The position numbers and the translations under genes are program-made. The notes under the pieces were generated by a model. That model worked only from the letters and a program-made list of their open reading frames with translations, did no database searches and was not told where the DNA came from. From Cellulomonas sp. NTE-D12 (lineage in GTDB: Bacteria > Actinomycetota > Actinomycetes > Actinomycetales > Cellulomonadaceae): a DNA stretch of 64,000 nt. The stretch spans positions 2,418,001-2,482,000 of the forward strand of contig NZ_AP026442.1 in the NCBI RefSeq assembly GCF_027923705.1. The letters are read 5' to 3'. Shown one piece after another: positions 43,543 to 51,353 of this stretch. Positions within the stretch are counted from its first letter, which is position 1. Each line of letters begins with the position of its first letter.

Positions 43543-44211
43543 TCAGCTGGGGCGGGAGGCGCCCAGCTCGACGTGCACCACGGGCCGGGCCGCGACGATG
43601 GCGACCGGCGGCAGGTGCTTGGCCGGCAAGGTGGCGGGCCGCCACGCCTCACGACGGGCCTCGAACTCCGTGATCTCGGCCTCGTGCTGCAGCGTCAGGC
43701 CGATGTCGTCGAGGCCCTCCAGCAGCCGCCAGCGGGTGTAGTCGTCCACCGCGAACGGCACCACGACGTCGTCGCACGTGACCGTCTTCGACTCCAGGTC
43801 CACGGTCACCTCGGTGCCCGGGTGCGTCTCGAGGACCTTCCACAGCAGCTCGACGTCCTCCTGGGCGACCTGCGCGGCGAGCAGCCCCTGCTTGCCGGAG
43901 TTGCCGCGGAAGATGTCGGCGAACCGCGCCGAGATCACCACGCGGAACCCGTAGTCCTTCAGCGCCCAGACGGCGTGCTCGCGCGACGAGCCGGTGCCGA
44001 AGTCGGGACCGGCGACCAGCACCGAGCCGCTGCGGTAGGCGTCCTGGTTGAGCACGAAGGCCGGGTCACCGCGCCAGGCGGCGAACAGCGCGTCCTCGAA
44101 GCCCGTGCGGGTGACCCGCTTGAGGTAGACCGCCGGGATGATCTGGTCGGTGTCGACGTTGCTGCGGCGCAGCGGGACCCCGACGCCGGTGTGCTGGGTG
44201 AACTTCTCCAT
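43543..44211 (-). CDS. leuD: 3-isopropylmalate dehydratase small subunit
   Basis: 222 residues. MEKFTQHTGVGVPLRRSNVDTDQIIPA starts the swivel domain, followed by GPDFGTGSSREHAVWALKDYGF and ISARFADIFRGNSGKQGLL. With LeuC it isomerises 2- to 3-isopropylmalate in leucine synthesis. The last 30 residues (LPAKHLPPVAIVAARPVVHVE) extend past the core. It follows leuC after 16 nt and ends in a terminator. Confidence 0.97.
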   Translation of the reverse strand: MEKFTQHTGVGVPLRRSNVDTDQIIPAVYLKRVTRTGFEDALFAAWRGDPAFVLNQDAYRSGSVLVAGPDFGTGSSREHAVWALKDYGFRVVISARFADIFRGNSGKQGLLAAQVAQEDVELLWKVLETHPGTEVTVDLESKTVTCDDVVVPFAVDDYTRWRLLEGLDDIGLTLQHEAEITEFEARREAWRPATLPAKHLPPVAIVAARPVVHVELGASRPS

Positions 44212-44227
44212 CGTCGTCGTCCTCGTC

Positions 44228-45685
44228 TCAGGCGGTCAGCAGGTCGGGGGTGAGGGGCGAGCCGTCCGGGGAGACGACGTCCGGCCCGAGGTCGGACACG
44301 GACGACAGCGTCCCGCGGATCGCGGTCGCGGCCGCCACGAGGGGCGACACGAGGTGCGTGCGACCGCCCTTGCCCTGCCGGCCCTCGAAGTTGCGGTTGG
44401 ACGTCGAGGCCGACCGCTCGCCCGGCGCCAGCTGGTCCGGGTTCATGCCGAGACACATCGAGCAGCCGGCGTTGCGCCACTCCGCACCGAAGTCCAGGAA
44501 GATCTTGTCCAGGCCCTCCGCCTCCGCCTGGAGGCGGACGCGTGCCGACGACGGCACCACGAGCACGCGGACGCTCTCGGCCTTCTGCCGGCCCTTGACG
44601 AGCTTCGCGACGGCGCGCAGGTCCTCGATCCGTCCGTTGGTGCACGAGCCGATGAAGACGGTGTCCACCGCGATCTCCCGCAGAGGCTGCCCCGGCGTCA
44701 GGCCCATGTACTCGATCGCCCGCTCGGCCGCGACGCGCTCGTTGGCGTCCGCGATCTGCTCGGGCACCGGCACGTTGCCGGACAGCGGGAGCCCCTGGCC
44801 CGGGTTGGTGCCCCACGTGACGAACGGCTCGAGGTCGGCCGCCTCCAGCACCACCTCGGCGTCGAACTGCGCGTCGTCGTCCGACCGCAGCGTGCGCCAG
44901 TACTCCACGGCCGCGTCCCAGTCGGCCCCCTCGGGAGCGTGCGGACGGCCCTTGAGGTACTCGAAGGTCGTCTCGTCCGGCGCGATCATGCCGGCGCGGG
45001 CGCCGGCCTCGATCGACATGTTGCAGACGGTCATCCGGCCCTCCATCGTCAGGGACCGGATCGCCTCCCCGCGGTACTCCAGCACGTAGCCCTGACCGCC
45101 GCCGGTGCCGATCTTGGCGATGATCGCCAGGATGATGTCCTTGGCGCCGGCCCCCTGCGGCAGCTGACCGTTCACCGTGATCGCCATGGTCTTGAACGGT
45201 GCGAGCGGCAGCGTCTGCGTGGCGAGGACGTGCTCCACCTCGCTGGTGCCGATGCCGAACGCGAGCGCGCCGAACGCCCCGTGGGTGGACGTGTGCGAGT
45301 CGCCGCACACCACCGTCAGGCCCGGCTGCGTGAGGCCGAGCTGCGGACCGACCTGGTGCACGATCCCCTGGTCGGCGTCGCCGAGCGAGTGGATCCGCAC
45401 GCCGAACTCGGCCGCGTTGCGCCGCAGCGTCTCGATCTGGGTTCGGCTGGTCGGGTCCGCGATCGGCAGGTCGATGTCGAGCGTCGGGGTGTTGTGGTCC
45501 TCGGTCGCGAGCGTCAGGTCGGGACGACGCACCCCCCGACCCGCCAGCCGCAGGCCCTCGAACGCCTGGGGACTGGTGACCTCGTGCACCAGGTGCAGGT
45601 CGATGTAGAGCAGGTCGGGAGCCCCGTTCGTGCCGCGACGCACCACATGTGCGTCCCAGACCTTCTCCGCCAGCGTGCCGGTCAT
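44228..45685 (-). CDS. leuC: 3-isopropylmalate dehydratase large subunit
   Basis: 485 residues; an aconitase-type [4Fe-4S] enzyme. HLVHEVTSPQAFEGLRLAGR, VVCGDSHTSTHGAFGALAFGIGTSE, VFIGSCTNGRIEDLR and WRNAGCSMCLGMN supply the three cluster Cys (one in SCTNG, two in the CxxC). The ATG has no good SD, so it may be leaderless or translated from a weak site. It diverges from its likely IclR-type regulator across 126 bp. Confidence 0.97.
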   Translation of the reverse strand: MTGTLAEKVWDAHVVRRGTNGAPDLLYIDLHLVHEVTSPQAFEGLRLAGRGVRRPDLTLATEDHNTPTLDIDLPIADPTSRTQIETLRRNAAEFGVRIHSLGDADQGIVHQVGPQLGLTQPGLTVVCGDSHTSTHGAFGALAFGIGTSEVEHVLATQTLPLAPFKTMAITVNGQLPQGAGAKDIILAIIAKIGTGGGQGYVLEYRGEAIRSLTMEGRMTVCNMSIEAGARAGMIAPDETTFEYLKGRPHAPEGADWDAAVEYWRTLRSDDDAQFDAEVVLEAADLEPFVTWGTNPGQGLPLSGNVPVPEQIADANERVAAERAIEYMGLTPGQPLREIAVDTVFIGSCTNGRIEDLRAVAKLVKGRQKAESVRVLVVPSSARVRLQAEAEGLDKIFLDFGAEWRNAGCSMCLGMNPDQLAPGERSASTSNRNFEGRQGKGGRTHLVSPLVAAATAIRGTLSSVSDLGPDVVSPDGSPLTPDLLTA

Positions 45686-45776
45686 AGGTGAGTCCCGTCT
45701 CGTCGTGCTGTCCCGTGTCCTCGTCGTCGGCGTCAGCCTCGGTACGAGTCGCTGCGCGACCCGCCGAACCCGCGGC

Positions 45777-45805
45777 TTGCATCTCAGGGTTCGAGACGCC
45801 AATAT
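45777..45805 (+). promoter_or_regulatory. Promoter of the IclR-type regulator with an embedded TCTC-N7-GAGA dyad
   Basis: -35 TTGCAT (45777-45782), 17 bp, -10 CAATAT (45800-45805), then 6 nt to ATG 45812: a leaderless promoter. In the spacer TCTC (45782-45785) and GAGA (45793-45796) form an inverted repeat, a natural operator for autoregulation and for leuCD control. Confidence 0.6.
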
Positions 45806-45811
45806 CGACCT

Positions 45812-46531
45812 ATGGACAACTCTAGCGGAGTCGGCGTCCTCGACAAGGCCGCCTCCGTCCTCAGCGCCCTCGAGGCCGGCCCGGCGACGCTCGCGCAGCT
45901 GGTCACCGCCACCCATCTTGCCCGTCCCACGGCGCACCGCCTGGCCGTCGCGCTCGAGCACCACCGCCTCGTCGCCCGTGACCTGCAGGGACGCTTCGTG
46001 CTCGGACCTCGGCTGTCCGAGCTGTCGACCGCCGCGGGCGAGGACCGCCTCCTCGCGACCGCCGGCCCCGTGCTCGCCGCCCTGCGGGACCACACGGGTG
46101 AGAGCGCGCAGCTCTACCGCCGCCAGGGCGACATGCGCATCTGCGTCGCCGCCGCGGAGCGTCCGGTCGGCCTGCGCGACTCGATCCCGGTCGGCGCGAC
46201 GCTGACGATGCTCGCCGGCTCGGCCGCCCAGATCCTGCTCGCCTGGGAGGAGCCTGACCGGCTCCACCGCGGGCTCCAGGGCGCGAAGTTCACCGCCACG
46301 ATCCTGTCCGGGGTGCGCCGACGGGGCTGGGCGCAGTCGGTCTCCGAGCGCGAGGTCGGTGTCGCGTCCGTCTCGGCGCCCGTGCGCGGACCGTCCGGGC
46401 GGGTCGTCGCGGCCGTCTCCGTGTCCGGTCCGCTCGAACGGCTCTCCCGACAGCCCGGCCGGCTTCACGCCGCCGCGGTCGTGTCCGCCGCGAACCGCCT
46501 GACCGAGGTGCTGCGCCGCACCGGCGACTGA
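45812..46531 (+). CDS. IclR-family regulator, LtbR/NdgR-like, of leuCD
   Basis: 239 residues. The N-terminal winged HTH (VGVLDKAASVLSALEAGPA; ARPTAHRLAVALEHHRLV) is followed by an IclR effector domain (80-239; LRDSIPVGATLTMLAGSAAQILLAW; RRRGWAQSVSEREVGVASVSAPV). A divergent IclR gene beside leuCD is the LtbR (Corynebacterium) / NdgR (Streptomyces) arrangement, which controls leucine and other amino-acid genes. Role and target are inferred from this position. The transcript appears leaderless. Confidence 0.9.
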   Translation: MDNSSGVGVLDKAASVLSALEAGPATLAQLVTATHLARPTAHRLAVALEHHRLVARDLQGRFVLGPRLSELSTAAGEDRLLATAGPVLAALRDHTGESAQLYRRQGDMRICVAAAERPVGLRDSIPVGATLTMLAGSAAQILLAWEEPDRLHRGLQGAKFTATILSGVRRRGWAQSVSEREVGVASVSAPVRGPSGRVVAAVSVSGPLERLSRQPGRLHAAAVVSAANRLTEVLRRTGD

Positions 46532-46570
46532 CCTCGAGGTCGACGTCCACGACGCGGCGACAGCACGACG

Positions 46571-46600
46571 AAGGCCCGGTCACCTCGGTGACCGGGCCTT
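46571..46600. terminator. Bidirectional terminator between the IclR gene and tRNA-Glu
   Basis: A perfect 13-bp stem (AAGGCCCGGTCAC arm) with CTCG loop, 40 nt after the regulator stop and 6 nt past the tRNA-Glu 3' end. The AAGG/CCTT base gives short U runs both ways. Confidence 0.8.
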
Positions 46601-46605
46601 GTGCG

Positions 46606-46678
46606 TACCCCCGACCGGATTCGAACCGGCGCTACCGCCGTGAGAGGGCGGCGTGCTAGGCCGCTACACAACGGGGGC
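46606..46678 (-). tRNA. tRNA-Glu (anticodon CTC)
   Basis: 73 nt. Acceptor GCCCCCG pairs with CGGGGGT (first pair G-U), anticodon stem CCGCC/GGCGG encloses CTCTCAC with anticodon CTC, and the T arm is CCGGTTCGAATCCGG. No encoded CCA. It is the second tRNA of a two-tRNA unit, 89 nt after tRNA-Gln. Confidence 0.93.
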
Positions 46679-46767
46679 CTACGCCTTCGCGGCCGGAGCC
46701 GCGCGTGCGGATGAACACTCTACCCGATGCCCGGACTCAGCCGGACAGCGGACCAGCGGTGCTCACG

Positions 46768-46839
46768 CTGGGGTACCAGGACTCGAACCTAGACTAAGTG
46801 AACCAGAATCACTCGTGCTGCCAATTACACCATACCCCA
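46768..46839 (-). tRNA. tRNA-Gln (anticodon CTG)
   Basis: 72 nt. Acceptor TGGGGTA pairs with TACCCCA, anticodon stem AGTGA/TCACT encloses TTCTGGT with anticodon CTG; discriminator G at 46768. No encoded CCA. The 8 nt CATACCCC upstream in the precursor can pair with the tRNA 5' end (positions 46831-46849 on the + strand). Confidence 0.92.
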
Positions 46840-46916
46840 TGGGGGTATGACCTCCGCGATCCCGACGCACTCGGACGAGAGCGACAGGAGCAGCCCGGGG
46901 GCCGTACCGGCGGTGA

Positions 46917-46946
46917 ACACTACCGGAGCCGCGGGGGCGGGTCCAA
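46917..46946 (-). promoter_or_regulatory. Promoter of the tRNA-Gln/tRNA-Glu unit
   Basis: Minus strand -35 TTGGAC (46941-46946), 18 bp, -10 TAGTGT (46917-46922). The start would be near 46910, about 70 nt before tRNA-Gln. The -35 equals that of rpmB. Confidence 0.68.
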
Positions 46947-47030
46947 CTCGCTGCAGAGCCGGCCCGTGCGCGGCCCGGCCAGGTCCCCGACCACACCGCG
47001 CCGGTCAGCAGTTCCGGCCGGGTGGCCAGG

Positions 47031-47486
47031 TCAGCGCGGGATGCGGCCGAACTCGCTCACGTCGTACCAGAGCAGGTCGCGGTCCTCGAGCCGCTGCACG
47101 GCTGCGTCGTCCCCGGCGACCGCGGCGACGACGTCCGCCGCGGCGGAGGGTTCGTCCACGTGCGCGCACACCACCGCGTCGGCAGGCACTCCCGAGAGGA
47201 CCGTCACCGCGGTCACGTCGGCGTCCGGGTCCGCATCCGGTACCACCGACTCGTCCGGCACGTCGGCCGCGAGCACCAGTCGCAGTCGCGGCACGCCGGG
47301 CCGGTCCGCCAGCAGCGCCAGGCTCTCGTCGGCGGCGACGAGCTGAGCGACGAACTCCCAGCCCTCGTCGTCCTCGTCCGGAAGAGCGGCGCGCAGTGCC
47401 GCCGTCACGGCGTGGGCGCGCCGTGGACCACCATCGGCAGCGAGGTGGTCGAGCTCGTCGAGGGTTGCCGGCAGGTAGACGCGCAC
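47031..47486 (-). CDS. DUF6912-like protein
   Basis: 151 residues, acidic. It starts MRVYLPATLDELDHLAADGG, has AHAVTAALRAALPDEDDEGWEFVAQLVAADESLALL in the middle and ends EDRDLLWYDVSEFGRIPR. This pattern matches actinobacterial DUF6912 proteins as I recall them; no enzyme motif is visible. No signal peptide or membrane helix. It follows the CpaE-like ATPase gene in the same direction after 24 nt, so the two are probably co-transcribed. Function unknown. Confidence 0.75.
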   Translation of the reverse strand: MRVYLPATLDELDHLAADGGPRRAHAVTAALRAALPDEDDEGWEFVAQLVAADESLALLADRPGVPRLRLVLAADVPDESVVPDADPDADVTAVTVLSGVPADAVVCAHVDEPSAAADVVAAVAGDDAAVQRLEDRDLLWYDVSEFGRIPR

Positions 47487-47510
47487 GGGGCCAGTCTGCC
47501 GGGCCCACGC

Positions 47511-48743
47511 TCAGCCAACAGCCACCGGCGCGGCGAGCCGCTCGACGACGGCCAGGAGCGCCTTGCGGAGCGCCGAGCCGGGGGCGCACTCGCGCAGCAC
47601 CCGTCCGGCGAGCAGCGCGCCGTCCGCGGCCGCACGGTCCTCAGGGAGCGTGAGCACTCGGTGGACACCCGCATAGCGGGCGAGGGCGTCGTGCACGGCA
47701 GCCTCCGGCCGAGCACCTGAGGCGGAGGACCGCAACCGGTTGACCACGACGACCTGGGGGACGTCGAGGCGCAGGTCTGCCAGCTCCGAGAGAGCGCGGA
47801 CCAGACGGGCCAGACCCACCGGGTCGCCCGCACCGACCACCACGACCACGTCGGCTGCCCCGAGCGCGCTCAGCGTCGCTGCGTTGCGCTGCGGGGCGCG
47901 GGTGTCGTAGCTCAGCTGCTCGTCCTGCTCGAGGCAGAAGCCCGTGTCGACGACCGTCCAGGACACGAGCTGACGTGCCACACCCCAGACCACGTCGAGG
48001 GCGGACGCGGGGAGCTCGGGCCAGCGGTCCGCCCGTGAGATCCCCGTCAGGACGCGCAGACGCTCGGCGATCGCCGGTGCGAGTCGCGCGAGCGACCGAA
48101 GGTCGAGAGAACCCTGACCGGCAGCGCGGGCAACGGCCGCGAGACCCGGCGCCTCGTCCAGCAGTCCGACGACCTGGGCGACCGTGCCTCCGTACGTGTC
48201 CGCGTCCACCAGCAGTGACGTCTCGCCCCGAGCCGCGAGCTCGGCGGCGAGGTTCACGGCCACCGTCGTCCGACCCGGGGCGCCGGTCGGTCCCCACACC
48301 GCGACGAGGCGGCCCCGCCGTAGCGGTTCGCGGAGGACGGCGTCGGCTCCCGTGACGTCCGGATGATCCGGGACCGCCACCTCGAGCAGCGCCGTCGCGC
48401 TCTCGAGCACGGTCCGCGCACCCGCCAGACCGTCAGGTGTCGGCACGACCAGGTCGGCACCGCACGCCTGCACCCGGTCGACGAGCCACGGACGAGCCGC
48501 ATCGGCGAGTGCCACGACCTGCACCCCGGCGCGATGCAGCGTGAGCATCGCCTCCACGTCGAGCCGGTCGAGCTCCGCGGAGACGATCGCAACCCGGCCC
48601 AGGCCTGCCTCCGCGGCAGCGAGCAGCTCGGTCAGGTCCGCGCAGCGCCGGGTCACCGTGAACCGGCCGGCGGAGGCCTCGGCCGCACGAACGACGAGGC
48701 TCTCCGCCGCACCGCGGACCGCGCACAGCACCCCGACGGCCAC
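47511..48743 (-). CDS. CpaE/MinD-like P-loop ATPase lacking the P-loop lysine
   Basis: 410 residues. An N-terminal receiver-like region (about 1-125; ITAELDR-like IVSAELDRLDVEAML) precedes a SIMIBI/MinD-type ATPase. The P-loop reads WGPTGAPGRTTVAVNLA (150-166), with Arg158 where Lys is expected. TSLLVDADTYGGTVAQVVGLLDEAPG and VVVVGAGDPVGLARLVRAL follow. MinD-like proteins with this Arg are not classical Walker ATPases. The GTG start is 1 nt from the SAF-protein stop, so it is coupled to it. CpaE proteins position pili or secretion complexes; no pilus gene is in the window. Confidence 0.85.
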   Translation of the reverse strand: MAVGVLCAVRGAAESLVVRAAEASAGRFTVTRRCADLTELLAAAEAGLGRVAIVSAELDRLDVEAMLTLHRAGVQVVALADAARPWLVDRVQACGADLVVPTPDGLAGARTVLESATALLEVAVPDHPDVTGADAVLREPLRRGRLVAVWGPTGAPGRTTVAVNLAAELAARGETSLLVDADTYGGTVAQVVGLLDEAPGLAAVARAAGQGSLDLRSLARLAPAIAERLRVLTGISRADRWPELPASALDVVWGVARQLVSWTVVDTGFCLEQDEQLSYDTRAPQRNAATLSALGAADVVVVVGAGDPVGLARLVRALSELADLRLDVPQVVVVNRLRSSASGARPEAAVHDALARYAGVHRVLTLPEDRAAADGALLAGRVLRECAPGSALRKALLAVVERLAAPVAVG

Positions 48744-48744
48744 C

Positions 48745-49416
48745 TCAGCCGCCCGTCCCCGGCACGGCGACGACCTCGACCGCGCCGTCGGTGGCCAGCG
48801 CGCCCAGCACCTTCGCGAGATCCGTGACCGGCACGAGGACGTGCACCGTCGTCGTCCCGCCCGCCGCGAACGCACCCGCGGGCCGGCTGACGTCCTCCAC
48901 GGTGAGCCCCGAGGCCAGCTGCACCGGCACCGGCGTGGTGCCGCTCGACGTGGCCGATCGCTCCACCGCGGCGGTGAACCAGAGGTCGACCTGCGCGCCC
49001 GCCCGCACCGCCTCCGACGGCACGCCCGTGACCGGCACCGAGACCGGCCGCACGGCGAGGTCGGCGGCGGAGCCGACCGCCGACCTCGGCAGCAGCTCTC
49101 CGGCCTGCACGACCCGGAGCGCGACCGCATCGGCCGGCAGCTCCTGGTCCGCGCGCTGGTACCGCGCCAGATCGGCTCCCGAGAGCCGGACGTCGGCAAC
49201 CGTCAGGCCGCTGGCACCGAGACGCTGCCCGGGCACCGTCGTGGTACGGGCGACGTAGACCGGGACCGAGTGCTGCGCCGCGCGGACCACCCAGGAGCCG
49301 AGTGCCACCGAAGCGGCCACCATCGCGATGCCGGCCAGCAGCCGCGGGTCTCGCCAGCCCGGGCGTCGCAGCCGGGCAGCGACCGGCAGTGGTAGCTCGT
49401 TGGACGCGGAATCCAC
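48745..49416 (-). CDS. SAF-domain membrane protein (CpaB-like)
   Basis: 223 residues. Basic N-terminus, membrane helix near 28-46 (LLAGIAMVAASVALGSWVV), then a SAF domain (about 55-115; VPVYVARTTTVPGQRLGASGLTVADVRL, ALRVVQAGELLPRSAVG), then a beta-rich extracytoplasmic part (VSVPVTGVPSEAVRAGAQVDLWF). SAF domains occur in CpaB/RcpC of Flp/Tad pili and FlgA. GTG 49416 has SD AGGGGG, 6 nt. It lies upstream of the CpaE-like ATPase and diverges from a BldC-like regulator. Confidence 0.85.
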   Translation of the reverse strand: MDSASNELPLPVAARLRRPGWRDPRLLAGIAMVAASVALGSWVVRAAQHSVPVYVARTTTVPGQRLGASGLTVADVRLSGADLARYQRADQELPADAVALRVVQAGELLPRSAVGSAADLAVRPVSVPVTGVPSEAVRAGAQVDLWFTAAVERSATSSGTTPVPVQLASGLTVEDVSRPAGAFAAGGTTTVHVLVPVTDLAKVLGALATDGAVEVVAVPGTGG

Positions 49417-49530
49417 CCAATCCCCCTCATATCGACGTCGTGCCCGCCTATCTTGGCCGGGTCGTCGACGCCCGCGGGCCGGTTCTGTGGACGAATCGGG
49501 GACGATCCCCGCCCATGCCACACTGCCGAC

Positions 49531-49758
49531 ATGGCACCGCGGTTCCTGACGCTGACCGACGTGACGGAGATCCTCAACGTCTCCCCGCAGCAGGCTCGCG
49601 CGCTGGTCGTCTCGGGCGACCTGCCCGCCATCCAGGTCGGCGGGCGGCACGTCTGGCGCGTCGAGGCGACCGAGCTGGAGAAGTACATCCAGCGGATGTA
49701 CGCGCAGACCCGGGCACGTGCCGGACGAGGTGCTGCGGAGCCCCTGCCTGAGGACTGA
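49531..49758 (+). CDS. BldC/excisionase-like small HTH DNA-binding protein
   Basis: 75 residues. FLTLTDVTEILNVSPQQARALVVSGDLPAIQVGGRHVWRVEATELEKYIQ is a MerR-like winged HTH of the excisionase/BldC type: HTH, wing GGRHVWRV, then a short helix and a basic tail. No recombinase is nearby, so a regulatory rather than excision role is more likely. BldC proteins bind direct repeats head-to-tail; 10-bp-phased repeats lie 640 bp away. ATG 49531 has CACACT 6 nt upstream. It diverges from the SAF gene. Confidence 0.85.
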   Translation: MAPRFLTLTDVTEILNVSPQQARALVVSGDLPAIQVGGRHVWRVEATELEKYIQRMYAQTRARAGRGAAEPLPED

Positions 49759-49780
49759 CGTCTCGCCAGGAGGCGATCGG

Positions 49781-50314
49781 TCAGCGAGAACGCACCACTC
49801 GTAGCGCAGCGACGGGCACGGTCCACACGGGCCCGCCCCGGCCCGTCCCCACGTCGACGTGGTCGGCACCCACCCGGTCGATCCGACCGACGAGCGTGCG
49901 ACCTGACGTGTGCACCTGCACCTCGGCACGGTCACGGCCCAGCGCACGCAGGGTGGACCCGAGCCGGAGGCGGCGTTCCACCTCGGCTCCTGTCGGGCTG
50001 ATGTGGGCGACGACGCCGACGAGGGCCTGGACGGCACCCAGCGGCACGAGCGCGTGCCGCGTACCCGGCTCGACGACCAGCATCCAGTCCGGACCGACCT
50101 CGACCAGCTCGCCGGCGACGACCGCGTCACGCTCCCCTGCGAGATCGCCCACGTGCACGCGCAGCTCATGACCACGTGTCGCACGGAGGCGGTCGCCGAG
50201 CTGCACGGTCGCCCGCTCGGCACGGACGAGCTCACCGAGCTCGCCCCGGGCCTCGTCGGCACGCGCGGCCTGCAGCTGCGCCTCCAGGTCGTCGAACAGC
50301 TCGTCCCAGCGCAC
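49781..50314 (-). CDS. Conserved actinobacterial hypothetical protein, beta-barrel-like
   Basis: 177 residues. An N-terminal helix (LFDDLEAQLQAARADEARGELGELVRAERATVQ) precedes repeated small-barrel segments: LRVHVGDLAGERDAVVAGELVEVGPDWMLVVEPGTRHALVP, and later RTLVGRIDRVGADHVDVGTGRGGPVWTVPVAALRVV. The two similar strands-turn-strands suggest an Sm/SH3-like fold. I do not recognise a family. It stands between the BldC-like and LysM genes, pointing away from the LysM gene. Confidence 0.75.
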   Translation of the reverse strand: MRWDELFDDLEAQLQAARADEARGELGELVRAERATVQLGDRLRATRGHELRVHVGDLAGERDAVVAGELVEVGPDWMLVVEPGTRHALVPLGAVQALVGVVAHISPTGAEVERRLRLGSTLRALGRDRAEVQVHTSGRTLVGRIDRVGADHVDVGTGRGGPVWTVPVAALRVVRSR

Positions 50315-50401
50315 GGCCGAACCGTAGGGGATCGGACACTCCGGCCGGTGCCAGAGGGGGACGTACTGGACAACTCGGGCTGGGATGCTCTACACCTACG
50401 T

Positions 50402-50431
50402 CATCAAACGACATCAAACGACATCAAATCG
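50402..50431 (+). repeat. Three phased 10-bp direct repeats upstream of the LysM gene
   Basis: CATCAAACGA (50402-50411), CATCAAACGA (50412-50421) and CATCAAATCG (50422-50431), in exact one-helical-turn phase and A+T-richer than the surroundings, 26 bp before ATG 50457. Candidate head-to-tail binding sites. Confidence 0.8.
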
Positions 50432-50456
50432 ACCCCGACGCACGAACGGACGACAC

Positions 50457-51353
50457 ATGACCCGCTACCCCGATCCCCCGGTCGCCCGCGGCCACGCGCT
50501 CCGCGGCGCAGGCGGCCTGTGGCTGGCAGCGCTGACGGCCGGAGCGCTCGGCACGGGACTCACCCTTCGCCTGCTCGGGCTGGTCGGTTCGGCGGGTCCC
50601 TCGCGGGTCGACGGGTTCGTCGAGCTCGGCGTCGTCGCGGTCGGGGCTGCCGTGCTGGCGTGGCTGACGCTGAGCTGCGCGGTCGCCGCCGCATGCCTGA
50701 CGGCGCGCGCGACCGGCGCCGGATGGCGGCGCGGTGAGGCGTGGGTGCAGCGCTGGGCGCCTGCGGTCGTGCGGCGAGCGGTCGTGATCGCCGTCGGAGC
50801 CGGGATCGGCCTCTCCGCGGCGACGGGAGCGTCAGCGGCCGATGCGGTGCCGACGGGATCGCCGGTGCCCACCGTCAGCGCGACGGCGGCACCGGACGCC
50901 GGACGGGACCTGGGCTGGGTGCCGACCGAGCCCGGCACCTCGGCGGTCCCGTCCGGCGCACCCGCACCGACGGTGCTCGGGGAGCCCGACACCAGGCCGG
51001 ACGCATCGCTGCCGAGCGCCTATCCCCTCGGCACACCGGCGAGCGCCGGAACGGCCGGGGGTGCGGCCCGGACCGTCGCTGCGGAGTCACCGAGCGGCGC
51101 GCACGCGATGTCATCGAACTCACCGAGCGCGGGTACCGGCGTAGCGCCGGGGACCGTCACGGTCGCACCCGGCGACACGCTGTGGGCGATCGCCGCGAGG
51201 CACCTTCCGGCCGGCGCCGACGACGCGCAGATCGCGGCAACCTGGCCGGTCTGGTACGCGGCCAACGCGACCCGCATCGGCACCGACCCGGACCTCATCC
51301 GTCCCGGCCTGGTCCTCAGCGTGCCGGCCGACCTCCAGGGCTCGGCGTCATGA
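50457..51353 (+). CDS. Membrane protein with C-terminal LysM domain
   Basis: 298 residues. Three hydrophobic segments (about 18-45, 58-85, 105-128) precede a Ser/Thr/Pro/Ala-rich linker (130-245) and a LysM domain at about 246-295 (VTVAPGDTLWAIAARHLP ... WYAANATRIGTDPDLIRPGLVLSVP). LysM binds peptidoglycan, so the C-terminus likely faces the wall. Its ATGA stop-start overlap with the Rv3235-type gene links the two. It has the three phased repeats directly upstream. Confidence 0.88.
   Translation: MTRYPDPPVARGHALRGAGGLWLAALTAGALGTGLTLRLLGLVGSAGPSRVDGFVELGVVAVGAAVLAWLTLSCAVAAACLTARATGAGWRRGEAWVQRWAPAVVRRAVVIAVGAGIGLSAATGASAADAVPTGSPVPTVSATAAPDAGRDLGWVPTEPGTSAVPSGAPAPTVLGEPDTRPDASLPSAYPLGTPASAGTAGGAARTVAAESPSGAHAMSSNSPSAGTGVAPGTVTVAPGDTLWAIAARHLPAGADDAQIAATWPVWYAANATRIGTDPDLIRPGLVLSVPADLQGSAS

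Noticed and set aside
47511..49416. A complete Flp/Tad pilus locus
   Set aside because: Only CpaE-like and CpaB/SAF-like genes are present; no TadA ATPase, TadB/C, pilin or prepilin peptidase is visible in the window.
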